DNA from: Candidatus Nitrosocosmicus sp.
Lineage (GTDB): Archaea; Thermoproteota; Nitrososphaeria; Nitrososphaerales; Nitrososphaeraceae
Direction of reading: 5' to 3'
DNA length: 32,487 nucleotides
Assembly (NCBI GenBank): GCA_029194465.1
Contig: JARFXS010000031.1
Span: 1-32,487 of the forward strand
Shown: piece after piece, positions 16,798-24,868 of the stretch
Position numbering within the stretch: position 1 is the stretch's first letter
Layout: every line of letters starts with the position of its first letter
Notes under the pieces: model-generated
Seen by the model: the letters and a program-made list of their open reading frames with translations, nothing else
Told to the model about the DNA's origin: nothing
The model's database searches: none
Made by a program: the position numbers and the translations under genes

Positions 16798-17205
16798 ATG
16801 GTAAATAAACCAATTTATCTTGCAGCAAGTTTACTTGCAATCCTTAGCGTAATCGTTATTGGAGCAAGCGCAAACAACAATGTTTTTGCTCAATCAGATA
16901 AAGTGCAGGCAACAATTGTACCAGGTGCATCTACTTTGACCGATACAGCATACAGTCCAAATCCAATTCAAGCCAAAGTTGGTCAAACAGTAGTGTGGAC
17001 AAACGATGATTCCGCATTTCATACCGTAACATCTGGAACCGCCGGTGGAGCAGATGTAGGGAAGGCATTTGATTCAGGTTTACAAGGTCCATCAGCCCTG
17101 ACAGCCAAAGGAAAAACTTTTGAGCATAAATTTGATGCAGCAGGAGAATTTCCATACCATTGTACCTTACACCCAGCAATGGTCGGTACGGTAACAGTGA
17201 GCTAA
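16798..17205 (+). CDS. Exported plastocyanin-like blue copper protein
   Basis: A 135-aa cupredoxin. The ATG at 16798 is preferred to a TTG 9 nt upstream. A signal peptide (VNKPIYLAASLLAILSVIVI to about ANNNVFAQ) directs export; the mature domain begins near SDKVQATIVPGAS. Type 1 copper ligands are visible: His75 in SAFHTVTSG, Cys122, His125 and Met128 in YHCTLHPAMVG. The family carries electrons outside the cytoplasmic membrane; Nitrososphaeria use many such proteins instead of cytochromes c in ammonia oxidation and respiration, so that role is inferred. A T-run follows directly and probably ends the transcript. Confidence 0.94.
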   Translation: MVNKPIYLAASLLAILSVIVIGASANNNVFAQSDKVQATIVPGASTLTDTAYSPNPIQAKVGQTVVWTNDDSAFHTVTSGTAGGADVGKAFDSGLQGPSALTAKGKTFEHKFDAAGEFPYHCTLHPAMVGTVTVS

Positions 17206-17213
17206 AACTCAAT

Positions 17214-17224
17214 CTCTTTTTTTT
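17214..17224 (+). terminator. T-run terminator after the copper protein
   Basis: A pyrimidine-rich run ending in eight consecutive T residues begins about 9 nt after the copper-protein stop. Archaeal RNA polymerase stops at such T-runs without a hairpin. It lies just before the TTG of the next gene, so that gene may be read through or weakly expressed. Confidence 0.55.
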
Positions 17225-17232
17225 AATCATTT

Positions 17233-17787
17233 TTGAAAATTAATCCTAATTCGCTCCTTAGTCTTCTAAAAGAATTTAATTCAAACATAAACAAAATTAA
17301 AATTAAAAATAATGTCTTAACTATAGGTTTTTTAGATTTTCTGTCTATTAAGGGGGTCTTAATTAGAGACAAGCAAATAGATGCCTCATCCTATAATAAG
17401 ATCATAATTGCATTAGCTGCAGTCGAACATGGAGTAGATATCTTAACTGTCTGTAAGCTAATTGACTGGAAGGATTTCGAATTATTTGCTTCTGAAGTAA
17501 TGAAATTTCATAACTATGCGGTGTACAAAAACTATCGTATCAAGAATCCCACTCGACAAATTGATGTAATAGGTGTTAGCTTGCAAAATGCTTTGGTTAT
17601 AGACTGTAAACACTGGAGAAGAAACTCTTACTCTGAAATGGTAGCTGTAGTAGATAAACAGAAAGAACGATGTACCCTCTTTGTGAAAAAGAATAAATCG
17701 TTTGAAATTGAAAATGCATATCCTATAATTATTACTTTTTACCCTTATGAATTTCAATGCGTAAATCAAGTGCCTATAGTTCAATAA
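17233..17787 (+). CDS. PD-(D/E)XK nuclease-fold protein
   Basis: A 184-aa protein, TTG start. The second half has the restriction-endonuclease-like core: DWKDFELFASEVMKFHNY (Glu83 is a candidate first acidic residue), then NPTRQIDVIGV with Asp111 and ALVIDCKHWRRNS with Asp124 and Lys126, the D-x-K signature. The order Glu...Asp...D-C-K matches Mrr-like and archaeal conserved nuclease families. The first 80 residues are helical and unrecognised. No methyltransferase lies nearby, so a classic restriction system is unlikely; DNA repair or processing is more likely, but this is inference. Confidence 0.75.
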   Translation: MKINPNSLLSLLKEFNSNINKIKIKNNVLTIGFLDFLSIKGVLIRDKQIDASSYNKIIIALAAVEHGVDILTVCKLIDWKDFELFASEVMKFHNYAVYKNYRIKNPTRQIDVIGVSLQNALVIDCKHWRRNSYSEMVAVVDKQKERCTLFVKKNKSFEIENAYPIIITFYPYEFQCVNQVPIVQ

Positions 17788-17900
17788 GCTCTTTTAATTC
17801 ATTCTTAATTGATTTTGATAACTATAAGCAAAACTTTTTTAGGATTTAACCGAACTTCTTTTCATACTTTCTGGTGTTAACAGAAATTCATTTGCCAATC

Positions 17901-18287
17901 TTAATACTCTTTTGCTGTTCTCGAAAGAGCTTTTTGTAGTGCCTTCTCAAAAGTTTGCCATTCAAAATTTATATGCTCAAATGATAGGACAACTTTCTTT
18001 GATTTAGTTTCCGCCAAATAGTATAGTACGGCTTTATTTATTAATTTTGATTTTTTCCTATATTTATATGAAATTTGTTGTCTGAACCCGTTGATTATTT
18101 GGAGGTCTATTATTCCAGTTTCTTCTGACACTTCTCTAAAAACTGTATCTAGCTCTGTTTCCCCTAATTCCATATTACCTTTGGGAAAATCCCAATGTCC
18201 ATAATTATAATTGAGGATCAAATACATTATTTCGGAATTTTCGTCAATCAAATATAATACAGCCCCGGCCGAAATTTCATCATACAT
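17901..18287 (-). CDS. Nudix hydrolase, diadenosine-tetraphosphatase type
   Basis: A 128-aa Nudix hydrolase. The full Nudix box is present: G-x5-E-x7-R-E-V-x-E-E-x-G-I, running from GNMELGE through REVSEETGI. The preceding YGHWDFPKGN is the pattern of Ap4A hydrolases, so cleavage of dinucleoside polyphosphates (or a related nucleoside diphosphate-X substrate) is likely. The ATG at 18287 is preferred over a TTG at 18308 because a TATA box (18307-18317 on the other strand) predicts transcription starting at about 18286, a leaderless start. It is not operonic. Confidence 0.88.
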   Translation of the reverse strand: MYDEISAGAVLYLIDENSEIMYLILNYNYGHWDFPKGNMELGETELDTVFREVSEETGIIDLQIINGFRQQISYKYRKKSKLINKAVLYYLAETKSKKVVLSFEHINFEWQTFEKALQKALSRTAKEY

Positions 18288-18306
18288 TGCCTTGAATAAA
18301 TTTAAC

Positions 18307-18317
18307 AATTATAAAAG
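18307..18317 (-). promoter_or_regulatory. TATA box for the Nudix gene
   Basis: On the minus strand CTTTTATAATT is centred about 25 nt before the ATG at 18287. It overlaps the possible upstream TTG start and so argues against it. Confidence 0.6.
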
Positions 18318-19302
18318 CGTGTTCATGTTGAATTGGACTGTAAAGTTCACGTAGAAGCTTAACCTAGTCCTCGCTTATATGAGACATGATTTCTATTTGA
18401 GAATACCTACTATGGTATCTTTCAGAATTATCAAGATAAGCAATACTTTAATGATTTACCGGATACAAAGTATCAATTTCATAAAAAATCCTCGAGAAGG
18501 AAATAATGCCATCTGGGCATGGTAATGATGAGACATAAATCAAGGGTAGATTTGGTTATATCTGACCGTGAATTGCAATGGACCATAAGAAACAAGTTAT
18601 TTTCATAAAATCACGTCCAATATGGTCAAATAAAGTTAAACTGGAATCAAGTCATATTAATTCCACTGAAAAACCTATTATTTACAACAGACAAAATATT
18701 AGATAGATGCAGACAGTTCATTCTTATTTAGAAATAACATTAAGATAATCAAACAACATCAGTTAGTAAATTATTAAGGATCTTATACATCTGTTAGGTC
18801 ACAGTTTAAATTTCTAAAAATCTAACTTTGATCGGATTCAATTATTTGTATTTAGTGGTAGATTTCATCCACAGTAAATTTGAACCAAATTCGAGTTTCA
18901 AATAAAGCCGATAGTGAGCCGCCTCCTTACTTGAGTTTGTATGTTAACACCTTACCGCGCTCGACAAAGCCACGAATGGAGAAATACTCTTTTTTCAGAA
19001 TTATTATGCCTTTTCATAACATTTTTTATATATAATACTTTGTAATAGTTTTCACACTTTTTCATAAAATACTATATTTTGTTCAAATTATACCTTTGAG
19101 GAATCTCAAACTAATAATGGTACTTTTCAGAACAGGATTTTGGTTGGTAAGGTAAGAAGTCGCGACCATTTGAAGATTGAAAAGCTTTTGCAGATCGAGG
19201 TATCTGAAATCTTTCCTTCCACAAGTTTTAATATATTTTTCAGGAAGGTTGAGAATTTACATATCTTTTATTCGCTTCCAATGTCTTAAATAGAAAAGTC
19301 AA
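18318..19302. other. Long intergenic region with a GC-richer island
   Basis: About 980 nt without a supported protein gene. Features seen: an ATACC/GGTAT small stem near 18403-18418; a segment at about 18905-18975 clearly less AT-rich than its flanks; a very A/T-rich stretch at 19020-19080; and CCTTCC/GGAAGG inverted repeats at 19215-19220 and 19243-19248 with a 22-nt loop. The GC-richer segment resembles no tRNA I could fold on either strand. An unannotated non-coding RNA or a decayed gene are both possible. Confidence 0.35.
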
Positions 19303-19455
19303 TTACACAATTTCTTTAACTGTCTCTTTTATATCATCTTCTGACTCATCTACATTGGGGCTGTATTTATGAATGTCTTCCCAATCTTCAAACGTCATCC
19401 AATATCCACAATAGACTAATTTTTTCTCATTGTCAATTTCTCCGTGCTGAGGCAT
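19303..19455 (-). CDS. Small conserved-looking acidic protein, 50 aa
   Basis: An ATG-started frame of 50 codons, below usual cut-offs, 40 nt downstream of the prenyltransferase on the same strand. The product starts MPQHGEIDNEKKLVYCGYWM and continues TFEDWEDIHKYSPNVDESED, then an acidic helix ending TVKEIV. Aromatic residues and a single Cys (YCGYWMTFEDWEDIH) suggest a compact folded core, unlike a chance frame in AT-rich DNA. I do not recognise the family. Position suggests it is the last gene of the DUF373-prenyltransferase unit. Confidence 0.6.
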   Translation of the reverse strand: MPQHGEIDNEKKLVYCGYWMTFEDWEDIHKYSPNVDESEDDIKETVKEIV

Positions 19456-19495
19456 TGATTTTGTAAAGGGTAATGGTTTAATTTAAATCCTGAAA

Positions 19496-20305
19496 TTATT
19501 TACCATATCTTCGAGCTCTCTTTTGAAAAGTTCGAATTGCTCTCATCAAATCAATTTTTCTGAATTCTGGCCAAAAAATATCTACAAATATGAGTTCACT
19601 ATATGCGCTCTGCCACAGCAAAAAACCACTCAACCGCTTTTCCCCTGATGTTCTTAAAATCAAGTCTGGTTCAGCTTGGGGGAGGTGGGCAGTATATAGA
19701 TTGGCTTCGATCACCTTTTCATCAATATCATCTATTCCAATTTTGTTTTCTTTTGCCAGCATTGCTATTTTTCTAATTGCGTCGATTAGTTCCTTCTGTC
19801 CACCATATGCAATGGCTATGTTTAAATACATATTTTCATATTTTTCCGTTCTCGTTTCCAACTTTCTCAATATATCTTGCAATCTCTTTGGAAGTATGTT
19901 GAATTCTCCAATCGATTTTACTCGGATCTGCTTTTCATGTATCCTCTTATCATTATACAAACCAATTAATTTATCCTCAAGCAAGGAGTAAATATTTTCG
20001 AGTTCGTCCGTCTCCCTACTAAGATTTTCATTGGATAATACATATACTGTGGTTATTCTTATCCCTAGGTCGTAAATCCAGTTCAATAAATCTTCTGCAA
20101 TGTCTGCGCCCATTTGATGACCTTTTGCTTTATCGATATCCATTATTTTTGACCATCTTCTATTACCATCCAGAATAATTCCGATGTGTTGAGGGAAAGG
20201 AAATTGATTTATTTGGCTTGTCAGGTGTTTTTCATATATTTTATAAATTAGATTTTGTCTAGATGTTAAATACAGTAGTTTTAAAATCTTGTCTATTATA
20301 GACAT
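19496..20305 (-). CDS. uppS: Cis-prenyltransferase (polyprenyl diphosphate synthase)
   Basis: Adds isoprenyl units in cis to an allylic diphosphate, making the long polyprenyl carrier used for N-glycosylation and envelope sugars. The 269-aa protein has the family motifs: HIGIILDGNRRWSK with catalytic Asp46, GHQMGADIAEDLLNW, the VYVLSNENLSR region, IAYGGQKELIDA, and the C-terminal DLILRTSGEKRLSGFLLWQS, then SELIFVDIFWPEF. Archaeal members prefer geranylgeranyl diphosphate as primer, which I assume here. The start ATG lies 42 nt after the DUF373 stop, so both are probably one transcript. Confidence 0.95.
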   Translation of the reverse strand: MSIIDKILKLLYLTSRQNLIYKIYEKHLTSQINQFPFPQHIGIILDGNRRWSKIMDIDKAKGHQMGADIAEDLLNWIYDLGIRITTVYVLSNENLSRETDELENIYSLLEDKLIGLYNDKRIHEKQIRVKSIGEFNILPKRLQDILRKLETRTEKYENMYLNIAIAYGGQKELIDAIRKIAMLAKENKIGIDDIDEKVIEANLYTAHLPQAEPDLILRTSGEKRLSGFLLWQSAYSELIFVDIFWPEFRKIDLMRAIRTFQKRARRYGK

Positions 20306-20347
20306 TAGGAGAGATGCTTTATACGTTCATCCATGCTCTAATATATC

Positions 20348-21535
20348 TTACTGGTCGTCATGTTTTAGAGCTTCACCACCCTTTCGGTTTCTAAAGTATT
20401 GAAATAGGAAAGTTGCCACTATCAGGGTAACCGCTAAACCGATTAACAATGAAGAAATCAGATTGAATGGATTTCCACGCTCTGTGATTAAGGAAGTTAA
20501 TTGCAACATGGGGATGTATAATAATGCCAAAACGACCAATCGCAGAATATCATATATTATATTGATACTACCTTTGAACCAATTACTCAACAGTATCCCA
20601 GCAAATATTGTTGCAATTCCTATCCACAGCAAGGTTATTGTTCCAGTTGCAAAAGTACTCAGCACAACCTTGTCAGTTAAGATCGATGTTATTCCTTGAT
20701 CCGAATCCAATAATTCCTGAGGAATGTGAGATATTCCGCTTAAAATTGACGCTAAAATTATCATTGTGCCGGCAAAATAAGAAAATAATCTGATAAATCC
20801 AGAAGGAGTAGGCTTTGAAAAACTAGCTATCGATTTATCTATATCAAAGGCCCTTAGAATAAAAGCCGCACCCAGGATACTAATTCCTAATGCAAATGCC
20901 TCTCGAGAGAATCCAAAAATTATTGACAGGCCGCTGATAACTAAAAGTGCACCAGGAAGTCCCAAGAAAAATTTTGAATATCTAGGATCGTAAAACAGGA
21001 TTTTTATATAACGAGCTAAGATGGCATAGGAATATTCAACACTTCTACTTTGTCTCACTATGATTCTTTGGATAGATATAATTGGAATCCGACCCTGAAT
21101 CAAAGGTATCGCGGTTTCATCGTCTTCCCCATCTGATATTACTACCGCCCCATCTGCTCCGTACACACTTAGAACTCTGTCGATCTCCTGAGTTATTTTT
21201 AGATCTCCCTCAATCCCTCTATTATATTTGCCTGCAACCAAGGCTATCTCAACATCATATCCCTTCATTTTGAATTCTTCATAGGATTTTACGGCTCCAA
21301 AAATTGCATTACAATCTGAATCTTCCGGATCTTCTATCGCTAGTCTTGTTCCTGCATTAATACATAATTCTTTTCCGATAATTGGAGTTTCAAGTCCTCC
21401 TTTAATACCAATATCATCATCTCTGTCGATACAAAAGACAATAACCTTAGTAAAATTTTGTAAGGAACCTATTTTGTCATAATTCTCATTTTTTTTTAAA
21501 TCTACTTTATTGTCAAGTTGGCCCCATTTAGGCAT
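20348..21535 (-). CDS. DUF373 family membrane protein
   Basis: A 395-aa archaeal DUF373 protein. The soluble N-terminal part (residues about 30-190) has a nucleotide-binding-like look: KVIVFCIDRDDDIGIKGG, an acidic motif, then IEDPEDSDCNAIFGAVKSY, and GADGAVVISDGEDDETAIP. It is followed by multiple membrane helices (about seven, from FFLGLPGALLVISGLSIIFG to the C-terminus). The family is restricted to archaea and has no established function. It is the first gene of the unit with the cis-prenyltransferase; a link to lipid or polyprenol metabolism is inference. A TATA box at 21564-21573 predicts a short leader. Confidence 0.9.
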   Translation of the reverse strand: MPKWGQLDNKVDLKKNENYDKIGSLQNFTKVIVFCIDRDDDIGIKGGLETPIIGKELCINAGTRLAIEDPEDSDCNAIFGAVKSYEEFKMKGYDVEIALVAGKYNRGIEGDLKITQEIDRVLSVYGADGAVVISDGEDDETAIPLIQGRIPIISIQRIIVRQSRSVEYSYAILARYIKILFYDPRYSKFFLGLPGALLVISGLSIIFGFSREAFALGISILGAAFILRAFDIDKSIASFSKPTPSGFIRLFSYFAGTMIILASILSGISHIPQELLDSDQGITSILTDKVVLSTFATGTITLLWIGIATIFAGILLSNWFKGSINIIYDILRLVVLALLYIPMLQLTSLITERGNPFNLISSLLIGLAVTLIVATFLFQYFRNRKGGEALKHDDQ

Positions 21536-21629
21536 TAATGATACAATAAATATGATGATCTACTATTTAATTAAGTTACTCGGTGTTTTCAAAACTTTAC
21601 TGATTAATATTCATATTAGATCTATGTGG

Positions 21630-22067
21630 CTAAAACAATCGTTGATGTTCTTTTAGGATACACCTGTTATAAATAACGCTCATATCTTTCTCTTCTGCAA
21701 TTTCTTTTGCTTCCATATTGTAAATTCCCAATTGCATCCATATGACTTTGATTCCATTCTTGAGAATTGCATCTTGAACTACTGGTAATACATCTTCAGA
21801 TTTTCGAAAAATATCTACTATGTCAACTTGGTGCGGGATGTCCGATACTTTTGGATATGACTTTTTCCCTAGGATCTCCCCATAAATAGGATTTACAGGA
21901 AGGACATTGTACCCTTTTTCGATCAAGTATTTTGGTACATAGTTAGACGGTTTTCCTTCATTTGGGGACATTCCAACTACTGCAATATTCTTAAAACCAT
22001 ATATCCTTTTTATGACATCATCCGAATTTTTGTCTATATCATTAGTATTCATACCATGTTTTGACAT
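21630..22067 (-). CDS. CoA-binding (Rossmann) domain protein
   Basis: A 145-aa single-domain CoA-binding protein of the YccU type. The Rossmann motif is NIAVVGMSPNEGKPSNYVPK, with VLPVNPIYGEILGKKSYPKV and VDIVDIFRKSEDVLPVVQDA following in the usual order. The end has WMQLGIYNMEA and YNRCILKEH. It could bind CoA or a related nucleotide; the enzymatic role of the stand-alone family is not known. A TATA-like TTAAATAA (22074-22081 on the other strand) is only about 10 nt from the ATG at 22067 but 26 nt from the internal ATG at 22052, so translation may begin there. Confidence 0.88.
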   Translation of the reverse strand: MSKHGMNTNDIDKNSDDVIKRIYGFKNIAVVGMSPNEGKPSNYVPKYLIEKGYNVLPVNPIYGEILGKKSYPKVSDIPHQVDIVDIFRKSEDVLPVVQDAILKNGIKVIWMQLGIYNMEAKEIAEEKDMSVIYNRCILKEHQRLF

Positions 22068-22188
22068 ATCTTATTATTTAACAGTTGAAAGGCGTATACA
22101 CTTTGAAAATCGAATAGGCTTGAAACCATTTTCCCAATAATACTTAATGAAATCAAGATATACTACTCAATGGTTAATGAATAATTGA

Positions 22189-22968
22189 TTGTATTTCAAT
22201 AACTGGTATCCTTATTACCTGATAATTGCTAGATTATTGAATATTCACATTCAAAGGGATTTTCTAAATTCGCTGAACTTGTCGGGCCTGAAACAAAATG
22301 GATTCTTGGATCCAAAATGTTTCAAGAAAATACAAAACAGCAAAGCATTAGTCATAGGAGCAGGACCGAGCATTGAAGAAAGCACAGTACAAAATTACAT
22401 AGTTGAAATCTGCAAATGCGGCAAAGACAAAATTAGTACTGCCCTGTCAGCAAATCCGGTTGTAATAGCCGCCGACGGGGCTACTGAAATGTGTCTAGAT
22501 TTAGGAATAATTCCAGATTTTGTTGTAACGGATCTCGATGGAGATTATGAATCACTACTCAGGGCTGATTCTGGTGGCTCAATTATGGTAGTCCATGCTC
22601 ATGGTGATAACTTTGATAAGATCACTACTCAGGTTCCATCCATTAGTAATGTTATAGGAACAACTCAAAATTTTCCATTGAGGAATGTCTACAATTTCGG
22701 AGGGTTTACTGATGGTGATAGAAGTGTATCCCTTGCCATTGAGTTTTTAGCTAAGGAGATCTTGTTAATAGGTATGGATTTTGACTCTAAGATAGGTTTT
22801 TTTTCAAAAAGAAAGGTGGAAAATCTTAAATTTAAAAAACAAAAATTGCAAATTGGCAAGTATTTGACTGGGATGCTACTAGAAAATTCTAGCGCCTTAG
22901 TAACCCATATTACGACTTCTAATCACGATTCATCTTTTTATGGGGTGAATAATTATAAGATAATATGA
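22189..22968 (+). CDS. mptE: 6-hydroxymethyl-7,8-dihydropterin diphosphokinase, MptE type (DUF115)
   Basis: Predicted to transfer diphosphate from ATP to 6-hydroxymethyl-7,8-dihydropterin, on the way to tetrahydrofolate- or tetrahydromethanopterin-type C1 carriers. The 259-aa protein, TTG start, has the DUF115 motifs: KALVIGAGPSIEES, VVIAADGATEMCLDLGIIPD, FVVTDLDGD, MVVHAHGDN and VYNFGGFTDGDRSVSLAIEF, followed by EILLIGMDF. The asparagine/aspartate-rich loops match the archaeal MptE family, not bacterial FolK. It overlaps the next gene by 4 nt (ATGA), so the two are translationally coupled. Confidence 0.87.
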   Translation: MYFNNWYPYYLIIARLLNIHIQRDFLNSLNLSGLKQNGFLDPKCFKKIQNSKALVIGAGPSIEESTVQNYIVEICKCGKDKISTALSANPVVIAADGATEMCLDLGIIPDFVVTDLDGDYESLLRADSGGSIMVVHAHGDNFDKITTQVPSISNVIGTTQNFPLRNVYNFGGFTDGDRSVSLAIEFLAKEILLIGMDFDSKIGFFSKRKVENLKFKKQKLQIGKYLTGMLLENSSALVTHITTSNHDSSFYGVNNYKII

Positions 22969-23183
22969 ATACTAGAACTATTCTAACTTTTGCAGGTTTT
23001 GGACTGGCATTGCTTGGGGGTTATCTGTGGATGATAGGACAGATTACTTTTGGCATGATCCTCTGGGGTTTGACTTTTTTGATCATATTTCGAATTAATC
23101 GGATGAACAAAAATAGATTAAAAAACAGGTACAAATCTAGTAACAAGCATAAACAGATTAACTCTAAAGATGATGATGTCTGA
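22965..23183 (+). CDS. Small two-helix membrane protein, 72 aa
   Basis: A 72-aa protein starting in the ATGA overlap with mptE. Two hydrophobic helices (about residues 5-22 and 26-43, ILTFAGFGLALLGGYLWMIG and TFGMILWGLTFLIIF) form a hairpin in the membrane, and the rest is a basic cytoplasmic tail (NRMNKNRLKNRYKSSNKHKQ) ending in Asp residues. The family is not recognised. Translational coupling to mptE suggests matched expression but not necessarily a functional link. Confidence 0.8.
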   Translation: MNTRTILTFAGFGLALLGGYLWMIGQITFGMILWGLTFLIIFRINRMNKNRLKNRYKSSNKHKQINSKDDDV

Positions 23184-23332
23184 GCTCTAGGATTATCTCG
23201 TTGAGAATAGATCACGACCTTACTACTAACTTATTTAAAACTGTCTATTTCTTTATTACCTTTGGTATACTTGGTCCATAGTATCCTTCTATTCCCATAC
23301 TCGTTTTGGCAAATTTCTCGTAACCAGTCTAT

Positions 23333-24868
23333 CTATTGCGGTTCAATTGTGGAAGGTGGCTTGCTTGATATAGCATATGTTACCCAAGTCACATTTTCGA
23401 TTTCATTGGTTATCTTGGAACTAATCTTTTCTAAAGTGGAGTATGGCAATCTTGACCAATCGGCTGTCATCGCATCAATTGATTCAACAACTCTTATTGA
23501 GACAATATGTCCAAAAATCCTTTCATCCCCTAAAATTCCAACTGCCTTATCATCTCCCACTATAGCGAATGCTTGCCATACTTTGTCGTACAAGTTGTCT
23601 TCAACGAGTACTTCTTCTACTATGTGGCTTGCCTTCCTAACCACATTTATCTTCTCCTGACTAGTTTCACCGACAATTCGCACCGCTAAACCTGGTCCCG
23701 GAAAGGGGTGTCTTTTAAGCAAGTCCGGGGGTACACCCATTATTTTTGCCACATTTCGCACCTCGTCCTTATACAAATATCTCAATGGTTCTAAAATTTT
23801 CAAATGGAGCCATTCGGGAAGTCCACCTACGTTATGATGAGTTTTTATTACTGTAGCAGGACCGCCCGAGACTCCGCTCTCTATTACATCCGGGTACAAA
23901 GTTCCTTGGGCTAACCACTGAAATGGTCCTTCATTTTCGGCGAATTCTGTAAATACTCTTGCAAATTCCTCTCCTACTTTTTTTCTTTTTTGTTCCGGAT
24001 CTTTTAATCCTTCAAGACCTTTCAAGAATCTCTTCCTTGCATCTACGATTCTGAGAGGTATCCTTAATTTTTCTTTGAATATCTCTTCTACTTTTTCCCT
24101 TTCATTCTCTCTCAATAATCCATTATCTACAAAAACGCAAGTCAAATTATCCTTGATGGCCCTATGTATGAGAATGGCACAAGTGGTAGAATCGATACCT
24201 CCACTCACGGCGCACAGAACCTTTTCATTTTTAACCTTCATTTGTATATCGTTAATGCTTGTTTCAATAAAGTTTGACATAACCCATTCAGGATTTGCCT
24301 TGCTAATCTCATTAGCGAAATTGAATAATACTTTATCTCCCTTTTCAGTATGAGCTACTTCTGGATGAAACTGTAATCCAAAAATCTTTTTGTCATTGTT
24401 ACCTATTGCTGCTGAAAATGAATTACCTGTTTTACCCAACACTTCAAATCCTTTAGGGAGTACTTCTGCGGCATCACTATGACTCATCCAACATTTCAGA
24501 CCATCTGAACCTATGTCTTTAAATAAATTGGTCTTGTCCATTATTGTTAGCAATGCATTTCCATATTCTCTGTTCAAAACTCTCTTTATCTTGCCCTCAA
24601 AGTGATCAACAATGATCTGATGTCCATAACAAATGCCCAAAATAGGAACACCTAATTCAAATACTTCATAGTCTGGTTTAGGGGAATTTTTGCTGTATAC
24701 ACTGGCAGGCCCACCTGAAAAAATTATTCCCTTTGGTTCTAGATCTTTTATTTTTTCGGCCGAAGTATTGTAAGGAACTAGTTCGCAGTAGATATTTAAT
24801 TCCCGTATCCTCCTACATATTAAATGGCTGTACTGAGATCCAAAATCCAATACTACTATTTTGTCCAT
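23333..24868 (-). CDS. guaA: GMP synthase (glutamine-hydrolysing), single chain
   Basis: Converts XMP to GMP with ATP and glutamine. The 511-aa protein fuses both domains. Residues 1-190 are the class I glutamine amidotransferase with Cys80 (GICYGHQ), His168 and Glu170 (QFHPEV). The ATP-pyrophosphatase P-loop is SGGIDS at 222-227. The C-terminal dimerisation domain has RHPFPGPGLAVRIVGE and a Pro-rich end. Many archaea split the two domains into separate genes; this one does not. The ATG overlaps the stop of the broken upstream gene (TAATG), so guaA is in that gene's transcript. Confidence 0.97.
   Translation of the reverse strand: MDKIVVLDFGSQYSHLICRRIRELNIYCELVPYNTSAEKIKDLEPKGIIFSGGPASVYSKNSPKPDYEVFELGVPILGICYGHQIIVDHFEGKIKRVLNREYGNALLTIMDKTNLFKDIGSDGLKCWMSHSDAAEVLPKGFEVLGKTGNSFSAAIGNNDKKIFGLQFHPEVAHTEKGDKVLFNFANEISKANPEWVMSNFIETSINDIQMKVKNEKVLCAVSGGIDSTTCAILIHRAIKDNLTCVFVDNGLLRENEREKVEEIFKEKLRIPLRIVDARKRFLKGLEGLKDPEQKRKKVGEEFARVFTEFAENEGPFQWLAQGTLYPDVIESGVSGGPATVIKTHHNVGGLPEWLHLKILEPLRYLYKDEVRNVAKIMGVPPDLLKRHPFPGPGLAVRIVGETSQEKINVVRKASHIVEEVLVEDNLYDKVWQAFAIVGDDKAVGILGDERIFGHIVSIRVVESIDAMTADWSRLPYSTLEKISSKITNEIENVTWVTYAISSKPPSTIEPQ

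Noticed and set aside
17233-17787. Restriction-modification system
   Set aside because: Only a nuclease-fold protein is present; no methyltransferase or specificity gene lies in the neighbourhood.
18905-18985. Possible tRNA in the GC-richer island
   Set aside because: Neither strand gives a 7-bp acceptor stem with a T-arm GTTCGA-type loop; no anticodon arm could be placed.
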